Source: Bifidobacterium simiiventris
GTDB taxonomy: Bacteria > Actinomycetota > Actinomycetes > Actinomycetales > Bifidobacteriaceae
DNA length: 64,000 bases
Assembly (NCBI RefSeq): GCF_019331715.1
Contig: NZ_JAHBBG010000001.1
Location: 434,001 to 498,000 of the forward strand
Reading direction: 5' to 3'
The notes below the pieces were generated by a model. It did no database searches, was not told the DNA's origin, and worked only from the letters and a program-made list of their open reading frames with translations. Below are positions 18,860 to 26,507 of this stretch, piece by piece. Every line of letters begins with the position of its first letter. The stretch's first letter is position 1. Both the position numbers and the translations under genes were made by a program.

Positions 18860-19199
18860 ATTGTTGCACCAAACCAATTCCAGAGATGTCTACATCGAGC
18901 CCAATTAGCAGCAGCTGAGGCGACACTCGCACTTTTATGTCTATATATCTTCGTCCACCCTCCTGGATACAAACTTCCCATCCAAGCGAGTTGCGATACA
19001 GTTTCCGGATTTTTCCCAGGACCAGCAATATGCACAATCCGCAAATCACTATAGGCAATCCCAGAATGTCCCGTAAACCAAAAGAACTTGTAGCAATTGT
19101 TGATGCTTTCCTCATTCCCTAGGGCATATGCCGTTGGAAAATGGCAACATCAACAACATAACAATGGAAACAAACGAGGCAAGAATTCTTTTTCCTCAT
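18856..19199 (-). pseudogene. Decayed secreted hydrolase-like gene (YycO/YiiX-like), two +1 frameshifts
   Basis: An ATG at 19199 with an ideal GGAGG gives MRKKN... that stops early. Removing one A from an A5 run opens RILASFVSIVMLLMLPF, a clear signal peptide. Removing one T from the next T4 run joins it to PTAYALGNEESINN, giving an AxA cleavage site. The frame then reads FFWFTGHSGIAYSDLRIVH, AGPGKNPETVSQLAW, WTKIYRHKSAS and AAANWAR, which resembles permuted papain-like YycO/YiiX hydrolases, and ends in TGA overlapping the DUF3139 start. Both lesions are in homopolymers. The alternative 87-codon frame (18852-19115) has no such signals. Confidence 0.6.
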
Positions 19200-19566
19200 A
19201 ATAAGAACCTCCATCAAGCCGATACAGCACCATTGTTGAATGACATTGACAACATAATCGTCATTGGAAGTTTATCAAAACATAAAACGATCGTCCATAG
19301 CCAGTTTCTCAACATCGTCTCTCATCCAGCCTCACTCATTTTTGGATGATTATTGAGCCTGACAACTAGTGATATGCTCATAAAACTACTGACTGGCACA
19401 TGCGTAAAGAGTTCTGCGCCATTGCCGCATTCTCCAGTATTGCATTCCGCTCCCCTAGCGGCTTCTTGCTACTTGATTCTCAGTGGAAGCACCACACCTG
19501 TCCACGGTTGACGCGTCCGGTTTCGCACTGAAGAAGACGCTGCAGGCAATCACGCACATGCGCCGC
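19200..19566. other. AT-rich gene-free stretch
   Basis: About 370 bp of lower GC between the decayed hydrolase-like gene and the end of the ketopantoate reductase gene. It presumably carries the promoter of the decayed gene. I see no convincing gene or RNA. Confidence 0.4.
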
Positions 19567-19608
19567 ATGGTCTTTCGGATGTCGAACCGGCGGCATCCGA
19601 AAGACCAT
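19567..19608. terminator. Perfect 15-bp inverted repeat after the ketopantoate reductase gene
   Basis: ATGGTCTTTCGGATG and its exact complement with a 12-base spacer, just past the stop of the minus-strand gene ending at 19622. A terminator-like hairpin without a T-run. Confidence 0.55.
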
Positions 19609-19621
19609 GCCGACCGCAACA

Positions 19622-20590
19622 TCACTTGGCGTCGTTCTGGTGATGGTACTGGAACGCAAGCTCCGCAAGGTGCACGCCATGAGTGAGGAACTCGTGCGTG
19701 CGGCACACGTAGTCGTGCTCGCGGCCAATCTTGGCGATGTAGCCGTTGATGTAGTCGACCTCGGTCTTGCGGCCGCGGCTCATGTCCTGGTACATCGACG
19801 GGTAGTGCAGCGGGTTGCCGGTGCGGCTGACGTAATCGACCGACTCGAGCTCCTCGGCACGCGTGTTGATGAGCTTGATGCCGGCGCGCTCGCACGCGTC
19901 GTACGCCTCGTTGATCAGCTGCATGGCCATGTCGCGGGCGCCCGGATAGCTGATGAACTGGCCCATCGTGATCTGGTACATGGTGCACAGCGTGTTCACC
20001 ACGGAGTTGAACACGATCTTGGCCATGCACATGCCCTTGAAGTCGTCGGAGATCTCCGGGTTGAGGTTGGCCTTCTGGAAGTCCGCGAAGATCGCCTTCT
20101 CGATGTCGGTGACCTCGTTGGTCATGGCGCACATGTGCATGGTGCCGGCGCCGGACTTGCCGATGAAGTCCACGTCGCCCGGGCCGTTGAGCACGGTGGC
20201 GACGAGCGCGGTGCCGCCGTAGATGCGGTCCTCGGAGAAGTACTGGGCGATCTTCTCGAAGTGGCCCCAGCCGTTCATCGCGCTGAACGCGACCTGGTGG
20301 TCCTTGAACAGGTGGGCGCAGCGCTTGAGCATCTCCTCAAGCTGCATCTGCTTCATGAAGATGATCCACACGTCCGGGTCGCCGTCGTATTCCTCCGGCG
20401 TGTACAGGTTGATCGGGATGAGACGGCGGTTCTCGTGGTCACGGCTGACGTACACGCCGCCCTGTTCGCGGATCTTGTCGATGTGCGGCGCCCACGCGTC
20501 GATGAAGTCGACGTGCGCGTCCGTGTGTTCCTGCAGCAGGATGCCGTAACGCAGGCCCATCGCGCCCGCGCCGATTACCGTATAACGCAT
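19622..20590 (-). CDS. panE: 2-dehydropantoate 2-reductase (ketopantoate reductase family)
   Basis: A 322-residue NADPH-dependent reductase. The N-terminal Rossmann motif is VIGAGAMGLRYG; the C-terminal helical domain contains KIVFNSVVNTLCTMYQ (the catalytic Lys/Asn region) and PLHYPSMYQDMSRGRKTEVDYINGYI, the family's signature for substrate binding. The start at 20590 follows AAGGAACA. The usual product is pantoate for coenzyme A, but many paralogues act on other 2-keto acids, and no other pantothenate gene is near. Confidence 0.85.
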   Translation of the reverse strand: MRYTVIGAGAMGLRYGILLQEHTDAHVDFIDAWAPHIDKIREQGGVYVSRDHENRRLIPINLYTPEEYDGDPDVWIIFMKQMQLEEMLKRCAHLFKDHQVAFSAMNGWGHFEKIAQYFSEDRIYGGTALVATVLNGPGDVDFIGKSGAGTMHMCAMTNEVTDIEKAIFADFQKANLNPEISDDFKGMCMAKIVFNSVVNTLCTMYQITMGQFISYPGARDMAMQLINEAYDACERAGIKLINTRAEELESVDYVSRTGNPLHYPSMYQDMSRGRKTEVDYINGYIAKIGREHDYVCRTHEFLTHGVHLAELAFQYHHQNDAK

Positions 20591-20866
20591 AGTTGTTCCT
20601 TGCGATTGATTCGTTGCGTTCGATTTGGCCACCGGCATGCTCGCAAGGACGTTGTGTTGCATCGTCTCGCCGAACCCGGTGTTACCATGTTCCGTTCGTC
20701 GCCCATTGATGATGGTTCGGCGAGCGCCGCCGCAGCCCACGTGTTACGGTCTTGTGGACCGTGACGCGACGCATTCCGCGGCTTTTTCCGCGGATTATCC
20801 TAGCATTGCGCGTCAACAAAATCGCAGGGCCTGCCGCTATGCCGCGATCGACGGTTTAACGAGATG

Positions 20867-21044
20867 ATGGACGGAAGCGGACGCGGATGACCCGGCTGGC
20901 GGTCGTTTTCGTCCAGAAGAAGCTTGTCCTGGACGAAAACGACCGCAACATCGGTCATCGGCGTCCGCTTTCATCCAGGAGTAGCCTGCTTCTAGCGGGA
21001 AACGCCCGCAATACCGGTCATCAGCGTCCGCTTTCATCCAGGAG
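20867..21044. repeat. Hairpin and direct repeats upstream of the aldehyde dehydrogenase gene
   Basis: A perfect hairpin with 18-bp arms (GCGGTCGTTTTCGTCCAG, 20899-20916 and 20929-20946) is followed by a 31-bp direct repeat containing GCGTCCGCTTTCATCCAGG (ending 20981 and 21044). A complementary version lies at 20867-20896. The rest of 20591-21103 shows no gene. Confidence 0.7.
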
Positions 21045-21103
21045 CTGAGTCGCAGGCCGGCTCCGGCCAACCACCGCGCAACGACGGCTGGTATAACGGG
21101 AGC

Positions 21104-22690
21104 ATGAGCGCGAATCACCATGACCGCAACCGCAACGCGGAGGCGATGTTTCACCGGCTTAATGCGACGTTTCGCAGTGGAGTCACGCGGCCGTTGCGGT
21201 GGCGACGGACGCAGTTGGATGCGATGGAACGGATGCTGCGCGAGCAGGGTGCGCGGTTGGCGCGTGCGGTGCATGACGATTTCGGCAAGCCGACAGCCGA
21301 GACGATGCTCATGGAGATCAATCTGGTATTGGAGGAGATTCGGTTCGTGCGTCCCCGGCTGGCCCGCTGGGCCGCCCGCAGACCCAAGCCGCTGCACTGG
21401 CTGTTGCAGCCGGCGGCCGGTTGGACCATTGCGGAGCCGAAGGGCGTGGCGCTGGTGATTTCGCCGTGGAATTATCCGATTCTGCTGTCGTTGGAGCCGA
21501 TGGTCGATGCGATCGCTGCCGGCAATTGCGTATGTCTGAAACCGTCGGAATTGTCACCGGAGACGAGCCACACGCTGGCAACGCTGATTGACCGGTATCT
21601 TGACCACCGCGCATTCGCCGTGATGCAAGGCGGCGCGCGCGAGACCGGAGAGCTGCTCAAGCAGCCGTTCGACCATATTTTCTATACGGGCGGCGGCAAG
21701 GTTGGCCGGATTGTGATGGAGGCCGCGGCGAAGCAGCTGACACCGGTCACGTTGGAACTGGGCGGCAAGTCGCCGGTGTTCGTCGACGGCACGGCTGACT
21801 TGGATACGGCCGCGCGGCGCATCGCGTGGGGCCGGTTCGTCAACGCCGGGCAGACGTGCGTCGCACCCGATTACGTGTTGGCGACGCCGGATGTCGTCGA
21901 TGACCTTGCGCAGCGCATCGCAAAGGCGGCGTATCGGATGTTCGGCATGACCGGCGGACGGCGCGATGTCGTCATGTCCGGCAGCGGTCCAAGCACAGGC
22001 ATCGATCGGAACGACCGAAGGCAAACAGCCATCACATCAGACAGCATCGCGACAGAAAACAGTCGTCAACCGGATGATCGCAACGGCCATGACGGCGTGC
22101 ACAAGACGCACGAATGGTCGTCGAGTTATGCGCAGATCATCAACGAGCGGCATTACGACCGGCTGATGTCGCTCATGCCGAACCCGGCCGCCCCGTCTTC
22201 CGCCGCGCATATCGTCTGCGGCGGGTACGGCGACCGGGCGAGCCGTCATATCGCACCGACCGTGCTCACGCACGTCTCACCGGACGCGCCGGTGATGCGC
22301 GAGGAGATTTTCGGTCCGATTCTGCCGATTCTGGAGATCGCAGACGCGACCGCAGCGATCGCGTTCATCAACGACCGCCCGCACCCGTTGGCCTGTTACG
22401 TCTTCTCCCGCAACACCACCGTTCGCCGTCGCTTCGAGCGCGAGACGAGTTCAGGCGCGCTCGGCTTCAACCTGCCGCTCGGCCATCTCATGTCCAGCCG
22501 GCTGCCGTTCGGAGGCGTCGGCACGTCGGGCATGGGCGCATACCACGGCCATGCCGGTTTCCTCGAGTTCAGCCACGTCAAAACCGTCGTCGCCAAGCCG
22601 ACGTTCCCAGACACGATTTCCCTCATCTACCCGCCCTACACCAAGCGCAAACGCGCCTTTGCTTCCGCACTTACCAGCTTCGGCAAGTAG
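21104..22690 (+). CDS. Aldehyde dehydrogenase, class 3-like, with an internal insertion
   Basis: A 528-residue NAD(P)-dependent aldehyde dehydrogenase. Conserved parts: ISPWNYPILLSLEP, FYTGGGKVGRIV, the general base Glu in LELGGKSPVFV, catalytic Cys in NAGQTCVAPDYVL and EEIFGPILPI. The C-terminus has a hydrophobic tail as in class 3 enzymes. Between MFGMTGG (about residue 282) and HEWSSSYAQIINERHYDRL (about 335) there is an extra ~50-residue polar segment not expected in this family, where relatives have only a few residues. The start follows GGGAGC. Catalytic residues are intact. Confidence 0.85.
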   Translation: MSANHHDRNRNAEAMFHRLNATFRSGVTRPLRWRRTQLDAMERMLREQGARLARAVHDDFGKPTAETMLMEINLVLEEIRFVRPRLARWAARRPKPLHWLLQPAAGWTIAEPKGVALVISPWNYPILLSLEPMVDAIAAGNCVCLKPSELSPETSHTLATLIDRYLDHRAFAVMQGGARETGELLKQPFDHIFYTGGGKVGRIVMEAAAKQLTPVTLELGGKSPVFVDGTADLDTAARRIAWGRFVNAGQTCVAPDYVLATPDVVDDLAQRIAKAAYRMFGMTGGRRDVVMSGSGPSTGIDRNDRRQTAITSDSIATENSRQPDDRNGHDGVHKTHEWSSSYAQIINERHYDRLMSLMPNPAAPSSAAHIVCGGYGDRASRHIAPTVLTHVSPDAPVMREEIFGPILPILEIADATAAIAFINDRPHPLACYVFSRNTTVRRRFERETSSGALGFNLPLGHLMSSRLPFGGVGTSGMGAYHGHAGFLEFSHVKTVVAKPTFPDTISLIYPPYTKRKRAFASALTSFGK

Positions 22691-22721
22691 CACTCAACGG
22701 ACTGCCCCTCAAAACAAATCA

Positions 22722-22747
22722 TGTACATAATCCAAAAATCTTGTACA
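22722..22747. promoter_or_regulatory. Paired TGTACA palindromes upstream of the AlbA_2 gene
   Basis: Two TGTACA palindromes, 22722-22727 and 22742-22747, 20 bp apart (about two helix turns), in an AT-rich stretch about 100 bp upstream of the next start. A plausible dimeric operator. Confidence 0.4.
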
Positions 22748-22843
22748 TCCACCCACCAACAAAAAGATACAAAAAGTACTTTCACTCTCAAAAATTTGAT
22801 ATCATGTATATTATTGTAGGTTTCCATCACAAAGGTACCGTTC

Positions 22844-24334
22844 ATGGCCGCAGATCTTCAACAACTCATTCGGGACGTCATTGCCAACAAATGCGAGACA
22901 CAGACGATCGAAGTGAAAGCCGCAGCAGAGGGAACTCCTCGGGTATACGATTCCCTGTCGTCGTTCTCCAATCAGAACGAAGGCGGCATTATTCTTTTCG
23001 GCATTGACGAACAAGCCGGATTCTCCATCTGCGGAGTGTACGACGCGCAGGACCTGCACAAGAAAGTACATGGACAATGCGAAGGCATGACACCTGAAGT
23101 ACGCCCGACATTTGAGACCACGACGATAAACGGCAAAACCGTTGTCGCCGCGTACATCAGCGGACGCCCTATGGGAGATCGTCCAGTGTATCGAACCATC
23201 AAAGGCATCACCGAAGGATCTTACACGCGCATCGGAGACGCCGACGTCCGTATGACGGCTGTCGAATTATACGAGATCGAATCATTCAAAGAAGGCAGAC
23301 GTGATGATATCGCAACCAATCCCACCGCTTCCTCGGCAATGCTCGATAAACGAAAAACCAGTCGATTCATCAACGACGCAGCCGCTGATCGACCATTGCT
23401 CTCTCGACGCTCCGATGACGAAATACTTGCCTTGACAGGTGCCATCAGAGATGGGCGGCCGACACTCGCCGGCATGATGACACTCGGCGACTATCCTCAA
23501 CAGATATACCCCAATCTGTGCATCACCGCCATCGCCGTCAATGGTACGACACTGCAACCGGATGAAAACGGCACGCGTTTTCTTGACAACAAACGGTATG
23601 AAGGTTCCATCAGCGACATGCTCGAAGGAGCAATGAGTTTCGTATCACGCAACGAAAAGACCAAAGTGGTTGTTCGTAATGGGGCACGTGTCGATGTACC
23701 CCAATATCCGGAAACCGCAGTGCGAGAAATTCTGCTCAACGCGCTGATGCACCGCGATTACGGACCGTATAGCAATGGCACTCCCATACGTCTCGTGTTA
23801 TATACCGACCGTCTGGAATGTTGGAATCCAGGGGGCATCTATGGCGGACAAAGCATCAATGACCTCGGCTACGCCAATCTTCCGACGCGAAACCCCACAC
23901 TGGTATCCATGCTGGAGATACAACGCATTGCAGAAAACCGACATTCCGGCATCCCCATCATACGAGAGGAAGCCCAGTCGCATGGTGTACGACCACCGGA
24001 ATTTATCGACCGGAACGGATCATTTTTGGCAAGATTCTTCAATACTGAACAGCATGACGATGATTCACGGCCTCATGAACCAACAGCAGGCAAAGGCTCA
24101 AAACACACTCGCGACATACGTTCGCAAATCGCCGAATACTGTCAAACTCCACGTTTCGCAAGCGAGATAGCAAGCCACTTCGATTACAACCTGCAGTATC
24201 TCAAAAGGAGCCATTTACAGCCGATGGTGGAAGCGCGGCAACTCACCTTAACTCTCCCCGGGAAACCACACAGTAAGTATCAGCAGTACCTGACGACGGG
24301 GACACTCGAACAGACCACAATCACGGCGCATTAG
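22844..24334 (+). CDS. AlbA_2/Schlafen-type ATP-binding protein (RecG-like regulator family)
   Basis: A 496-residue protein. The N-terminal AlbA_2 domain starts TQTIEVKAAAEGTP and holds FSNQNEGGIILFGIDE. The C-terminal ATP-binding part has REILLNALMHRDYGPYS and LECWNPGGIYGG, as in the 'putative transcriptional regulator/RecG-like helicase C-terminal' family, and a winged helix at the end (QTPRFASEIASHFDYNLQYL). These genes are common in accessory regions; some are tied to defence or gene control. It is less GC-rich than its neighbours. The start at 22844 follows AAAGG. Biochemical role is unknown. Confidence 0.75.
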   Translation: MAADLQQLIRDVIANKCETQTIEVKAAAEGTPRVYDSLSSFSNQNEGGIILFGIDEQAGFSICGVYDAQDLHKKVHGQCEGMTPEVRPTFETTTINGKTVVAAYISGRPMGDRPVYRTIKGITEGSYTRIGDADVRMTAVELYEIESFKEGRRDDIATNPTASSAMLDKRKTSRFINDAAADRPLLSRRSDDEILALTGAIRDGRPTLAGMMTLGDYPQQIYPNLCITAIAVNGTTLQPDENGTRFLDNKRYEGSISDMLEGAMSFVSRNEKTKVVVRNGARVDVPQYPETAVREILLNALMHRDYGPYSNGTPIRLVLYTDRLECWNPGGIYGGQSINDLGYANLPTRNPTLVSMLEIQRIAENRHSGIPIIREEAQSHGVRPPEFIDRNGSFLARFFNTEQHDDDSRPHEPTAGKGSKHTRDIRSQIAEYCQTPRFASEIASHFDYNLQYLKRSHLQPMVEARQLTLTLPGKPHSKYQQYLTTGTLEQTTITAH

Positions 24335-24369
24335 TCTGCCCCCTCTTCCTTAAGAGGAGACAGACTAAT
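24330..24369. terminator. Convergent terminator overlapping the AlbA_2 stop codon
   Basis: ATTAGTCTG...CAGACTAAT outer arms plus CCTCTT/AAGAGG inner arms. The left arm includes the TAG stop of the upstream gene. It separates two convergent genes. Confidence 0.75.
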
Positions 24370-24380
24370 GCAATACAGGG

Positions 24381-24950
24381 TCACCGGTTGATCCAGCCGT
24401 CCACGTCGAAGACTTTGCCGAGTTCGGTCTTGATCTTCTCGGCGGACTGTTCGTCGGGGGCTGGCGCGATGTAGATACCTTGGTCCTGGTCGCTGTTGAC
24501 TTCGATCAGCATTGAGGTCCGGTCGGCCGACAGCAGACCGCTCACCTGCGTCATGTCGGGACCGGAGTCGGCGTAGTCAACCCAGAATCCACTGAAATAC
24601 GAGACCGTGTCCTTGGTGCCGGGCTGGGTCACGTCCGTGATATACCACAACGAACGGTCGAGATCATGGTCGGCCACCGCATCCCCGCCTCCGGCCGGAC
24701 GGATGGTGACGTGTCCGGTCAGCCGATCCTCCCGAAACAGGTAGTGCAGTCGGGTCGCGTCCAGCGATATCGTGTACGAGGTGTCGGAGCCGGCGTCCTT
24801 GTCGACCCGGTACGCATCGCCGTCGATGCGGATGCGTTGCGGCCACGGCACGTAATACAGCAGCAGTACGACGACGATCAGCGCGGCGACCACGCCGGCG
24901 ACGATGCGTGCGATGCGTTCGCGGTGCTTCTTCTGGGGTGTCTTTTCCAT
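24381..24950 (-). CDS. Membrane-anchored protein of unknown function
   Basis: A 189-residue protein with a basic N-terminus (EKTPQKKHRERIARI), one helix (VAGVVAALIVVVLLLYYV) and an extracytoplasmic domain of about 145 residues without a family I recognise. The start at 24950 follows AAGGAG. A run of nine C residues (25010-25018; G9 on the coding strand) lies about 60 bp upstream of the start. Confidence 0.7.
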   Translation of the reverse strand: MEKTPQKKHRERIARIVAGVVAALIVVVLLLYYVPWPQRIRIDGDAYRVDKDAGSDTSYTISLDATRLHYLFREDRLTGHVTIRPAGGGDAVADHDLDRSLWYITDVTQPGTKDTVSYFSGFWVDYADSGPDMTQVSGLLSADRTSMLIEVNSDQDQGIYIAPAPDEQSAEKIKTELGKVFDVDGWINR

Positions 24951-25130
24951 GGCGACATACTCCTTCGCCTCGCCGGAAACGTCCATGTTCCCGGAGTGGT
25001 TTTATTCTACCCCCCCCCGCAATCGCCACACACCGCGCTCTGCTACCGATTATGCGTACCGTGCGCTAGCGTGAGAACCGCTCGCGAAGCCGCTCTTCCG
25101 AGGAGACCGGACTGCCGAGCCGTACGCTCG

Positions 25131-26327
25131 TTATGGCTCGATGATCCAGCTCAACCCGACGAGCACGATGAGGAACAGCACGTTAACGGCCGAGTAGACG
25201 GCCAGGTAGCGGCCCTTCTGGTGCAGATACTTGCGCACGACGTTCTTGTAACCGATGAGCGAGGCCATGGACGCGATGAGCGTGCCCATGCCGCCGAGAT
25301 TCGTGCCAATGATGAGCGGACGCCACTGTTCGGTGAAGCCCGACAGCAGCAGCGTGGTCGGCACGTTGCTGATGAGCTGGCTGGAGCCGACCGCAACCTC
25401 GAGTGGGCGGATGTTGACCAGGGATGCGGCCAGTTCGTAGAATTCCGGCACGCGTTTCATGTTGCCGATGAAGATGAAGAACATGGTGAACGTGAGCGGC
25501 AGACCCCAGTCGACGTTCTTGAACACCTTGCGGTCGCATACGAGAAACGCGGCGAACACGATCACGCACATGGCCCACAGCGGGATGAAGTCGCTCACCG
25601 CGAGTAGACAGACGACGAACAGCAGCGTGTAGACGACGGTGCGCCAGCCGCCGTAGCCCGCACCGTAGCCGGTGATGCGGATCTCGTCGGGTCGGTGGCC
25701 TTCGCTGGACGGAGCGAGCACGCCCTGTTCGATGCCGGCGCCGTCAAGCGAGCGGAATTCGGAGACCGGCTTCCTGCCGAATACGATGCACGAGATGATG
25801 ACGAGCATCACCGCGGCGGTGGCCGAATACGGCGCCATGATGCCGATCATCTCCAGCGCGGGCATGCCGGTGAGCGCCTTCAGGTACAGGTTGTGCGCGT
25901 TGCCGATCGGGGTGAGCATGCTGCCCACGTTCGCGCCGATGGTCATGAGCGTGCCGACGAGCACGGCGTGCTCCTCCATGTCGGCCATGATGAGCACGGA
26001 GATCGCGAACGGGATGAACGTGACGAGCGCGACGTCGTTGGTGATGAGCATCGCCGAGAAGAACGTGAGCGAGATCAGCGTGATCACGAGGCCTCGCGCG
26101 GTGCCGACATGGTGCAAGAGTCGCGAGCCGATGATGCGGAACACGCCGATGCGCTGGAAACCGCACACCACAAGCATGAGGCACACCAACTGGCTGATCG
26201 TGCTCATGTGCACGTAGTCCTTGTAGTCGGCGTCCGGCGGGACGATGAAGCAGGAGATGATCGCGAGCACCGTGGCGACGATCAGGATCGTTTCGCTTTT
26301 GAGCAGCTCGATGGCCCAGCGACGCAT
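25131..26327 (-). CDS. SLC13/ArsB-type ion transporter
   Basis: A 398-residue membrane protein with about 10-11 hydrophobic segments. TFFSAMLITNDVALVTFIPFA and IGANVGSMLTPIGNAHNLYL match the ArsB/NhaD/SLC13 (ion transporter superfamily) re-entrant motifs, and SNVPTTLLLSGF with GTNLGGMGTLIASMASLIGY is the second repeat. The start at 26327 follows GGAGGAACA. Substrate could be dicarboxylates, sulfate or arsenite; there are no arsenic genes nearby. Confidence 0.82.
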   Translation of the reverse strand: MRRWAIELLKSETILIVATVLAIISCFIVPPDADYKDYVHMSTISQLVCLMLVVCGFQRIGVFRIIGSRLLHHVGTARGLVITLISLTFFSAMLITNDVALVTFIPFAISVLIMADMEEHAVLVGTLMTIGANVGSMLTPIGNAHNLYLKALTGMPALEMIGIMAPYSATAAVMLVIISCIVFGRKPVSEFRSLDGAGIEQGVLAPSSEGHRPDEIRITGYGAGYGGWRTVVYTLLFVVCLLAVSDFIPLWAMCVIVFAAFLVCDRKVFKNVDWGLPLTFTMFFIFIGNMKRVPEFYELAASLVNIRPLEVAVGSSQLISNVPTTLLLSGFTEQWRPLIIGTNLGGMGTLIASMASLIGYKNVVRKYLHQKGRYLAVYSAVNVLFLIVLVGLSWIIEP

Positions 26328-26507
26328 TGTTCCTCCGAAGTTCACCGTTCGTTAACTTCAGCGATTTTAGCGGAGCGCCGGCCCAAGTACGTAGCTTCGC
26401 CGTGTTGTTTTCCGACCGATTCCAGCGAAAACAGCCGCTCAGCCTTACGGCCCGTAGCCCTGCGATTCCGACCGAACGGGATTGCGGCACGGCCGTCCGG
26501 AGTCGTC

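Noticed and set aside
18852..19115. 87-codon membrane-like gene upstream of the DUF3139 gene
   Set aside because: It has no usable ribosome site and competes with the frame that encodes hydrolase-like motifs and shares an ATGA overlap with the next gene.
19128..19349. 73-codon plus-strand frame in the AT-rich stretch
   Set aside because: No ribosome site, antisense to the signal-peptide region of the decayed hydrolase-like gene, no recognisable features.
24951..25029. Phase-variable coding extension through the C9 tract
   Set aside because: In-frame TAA between the tract and the ATG frame; no frame joins the tract to the gene.
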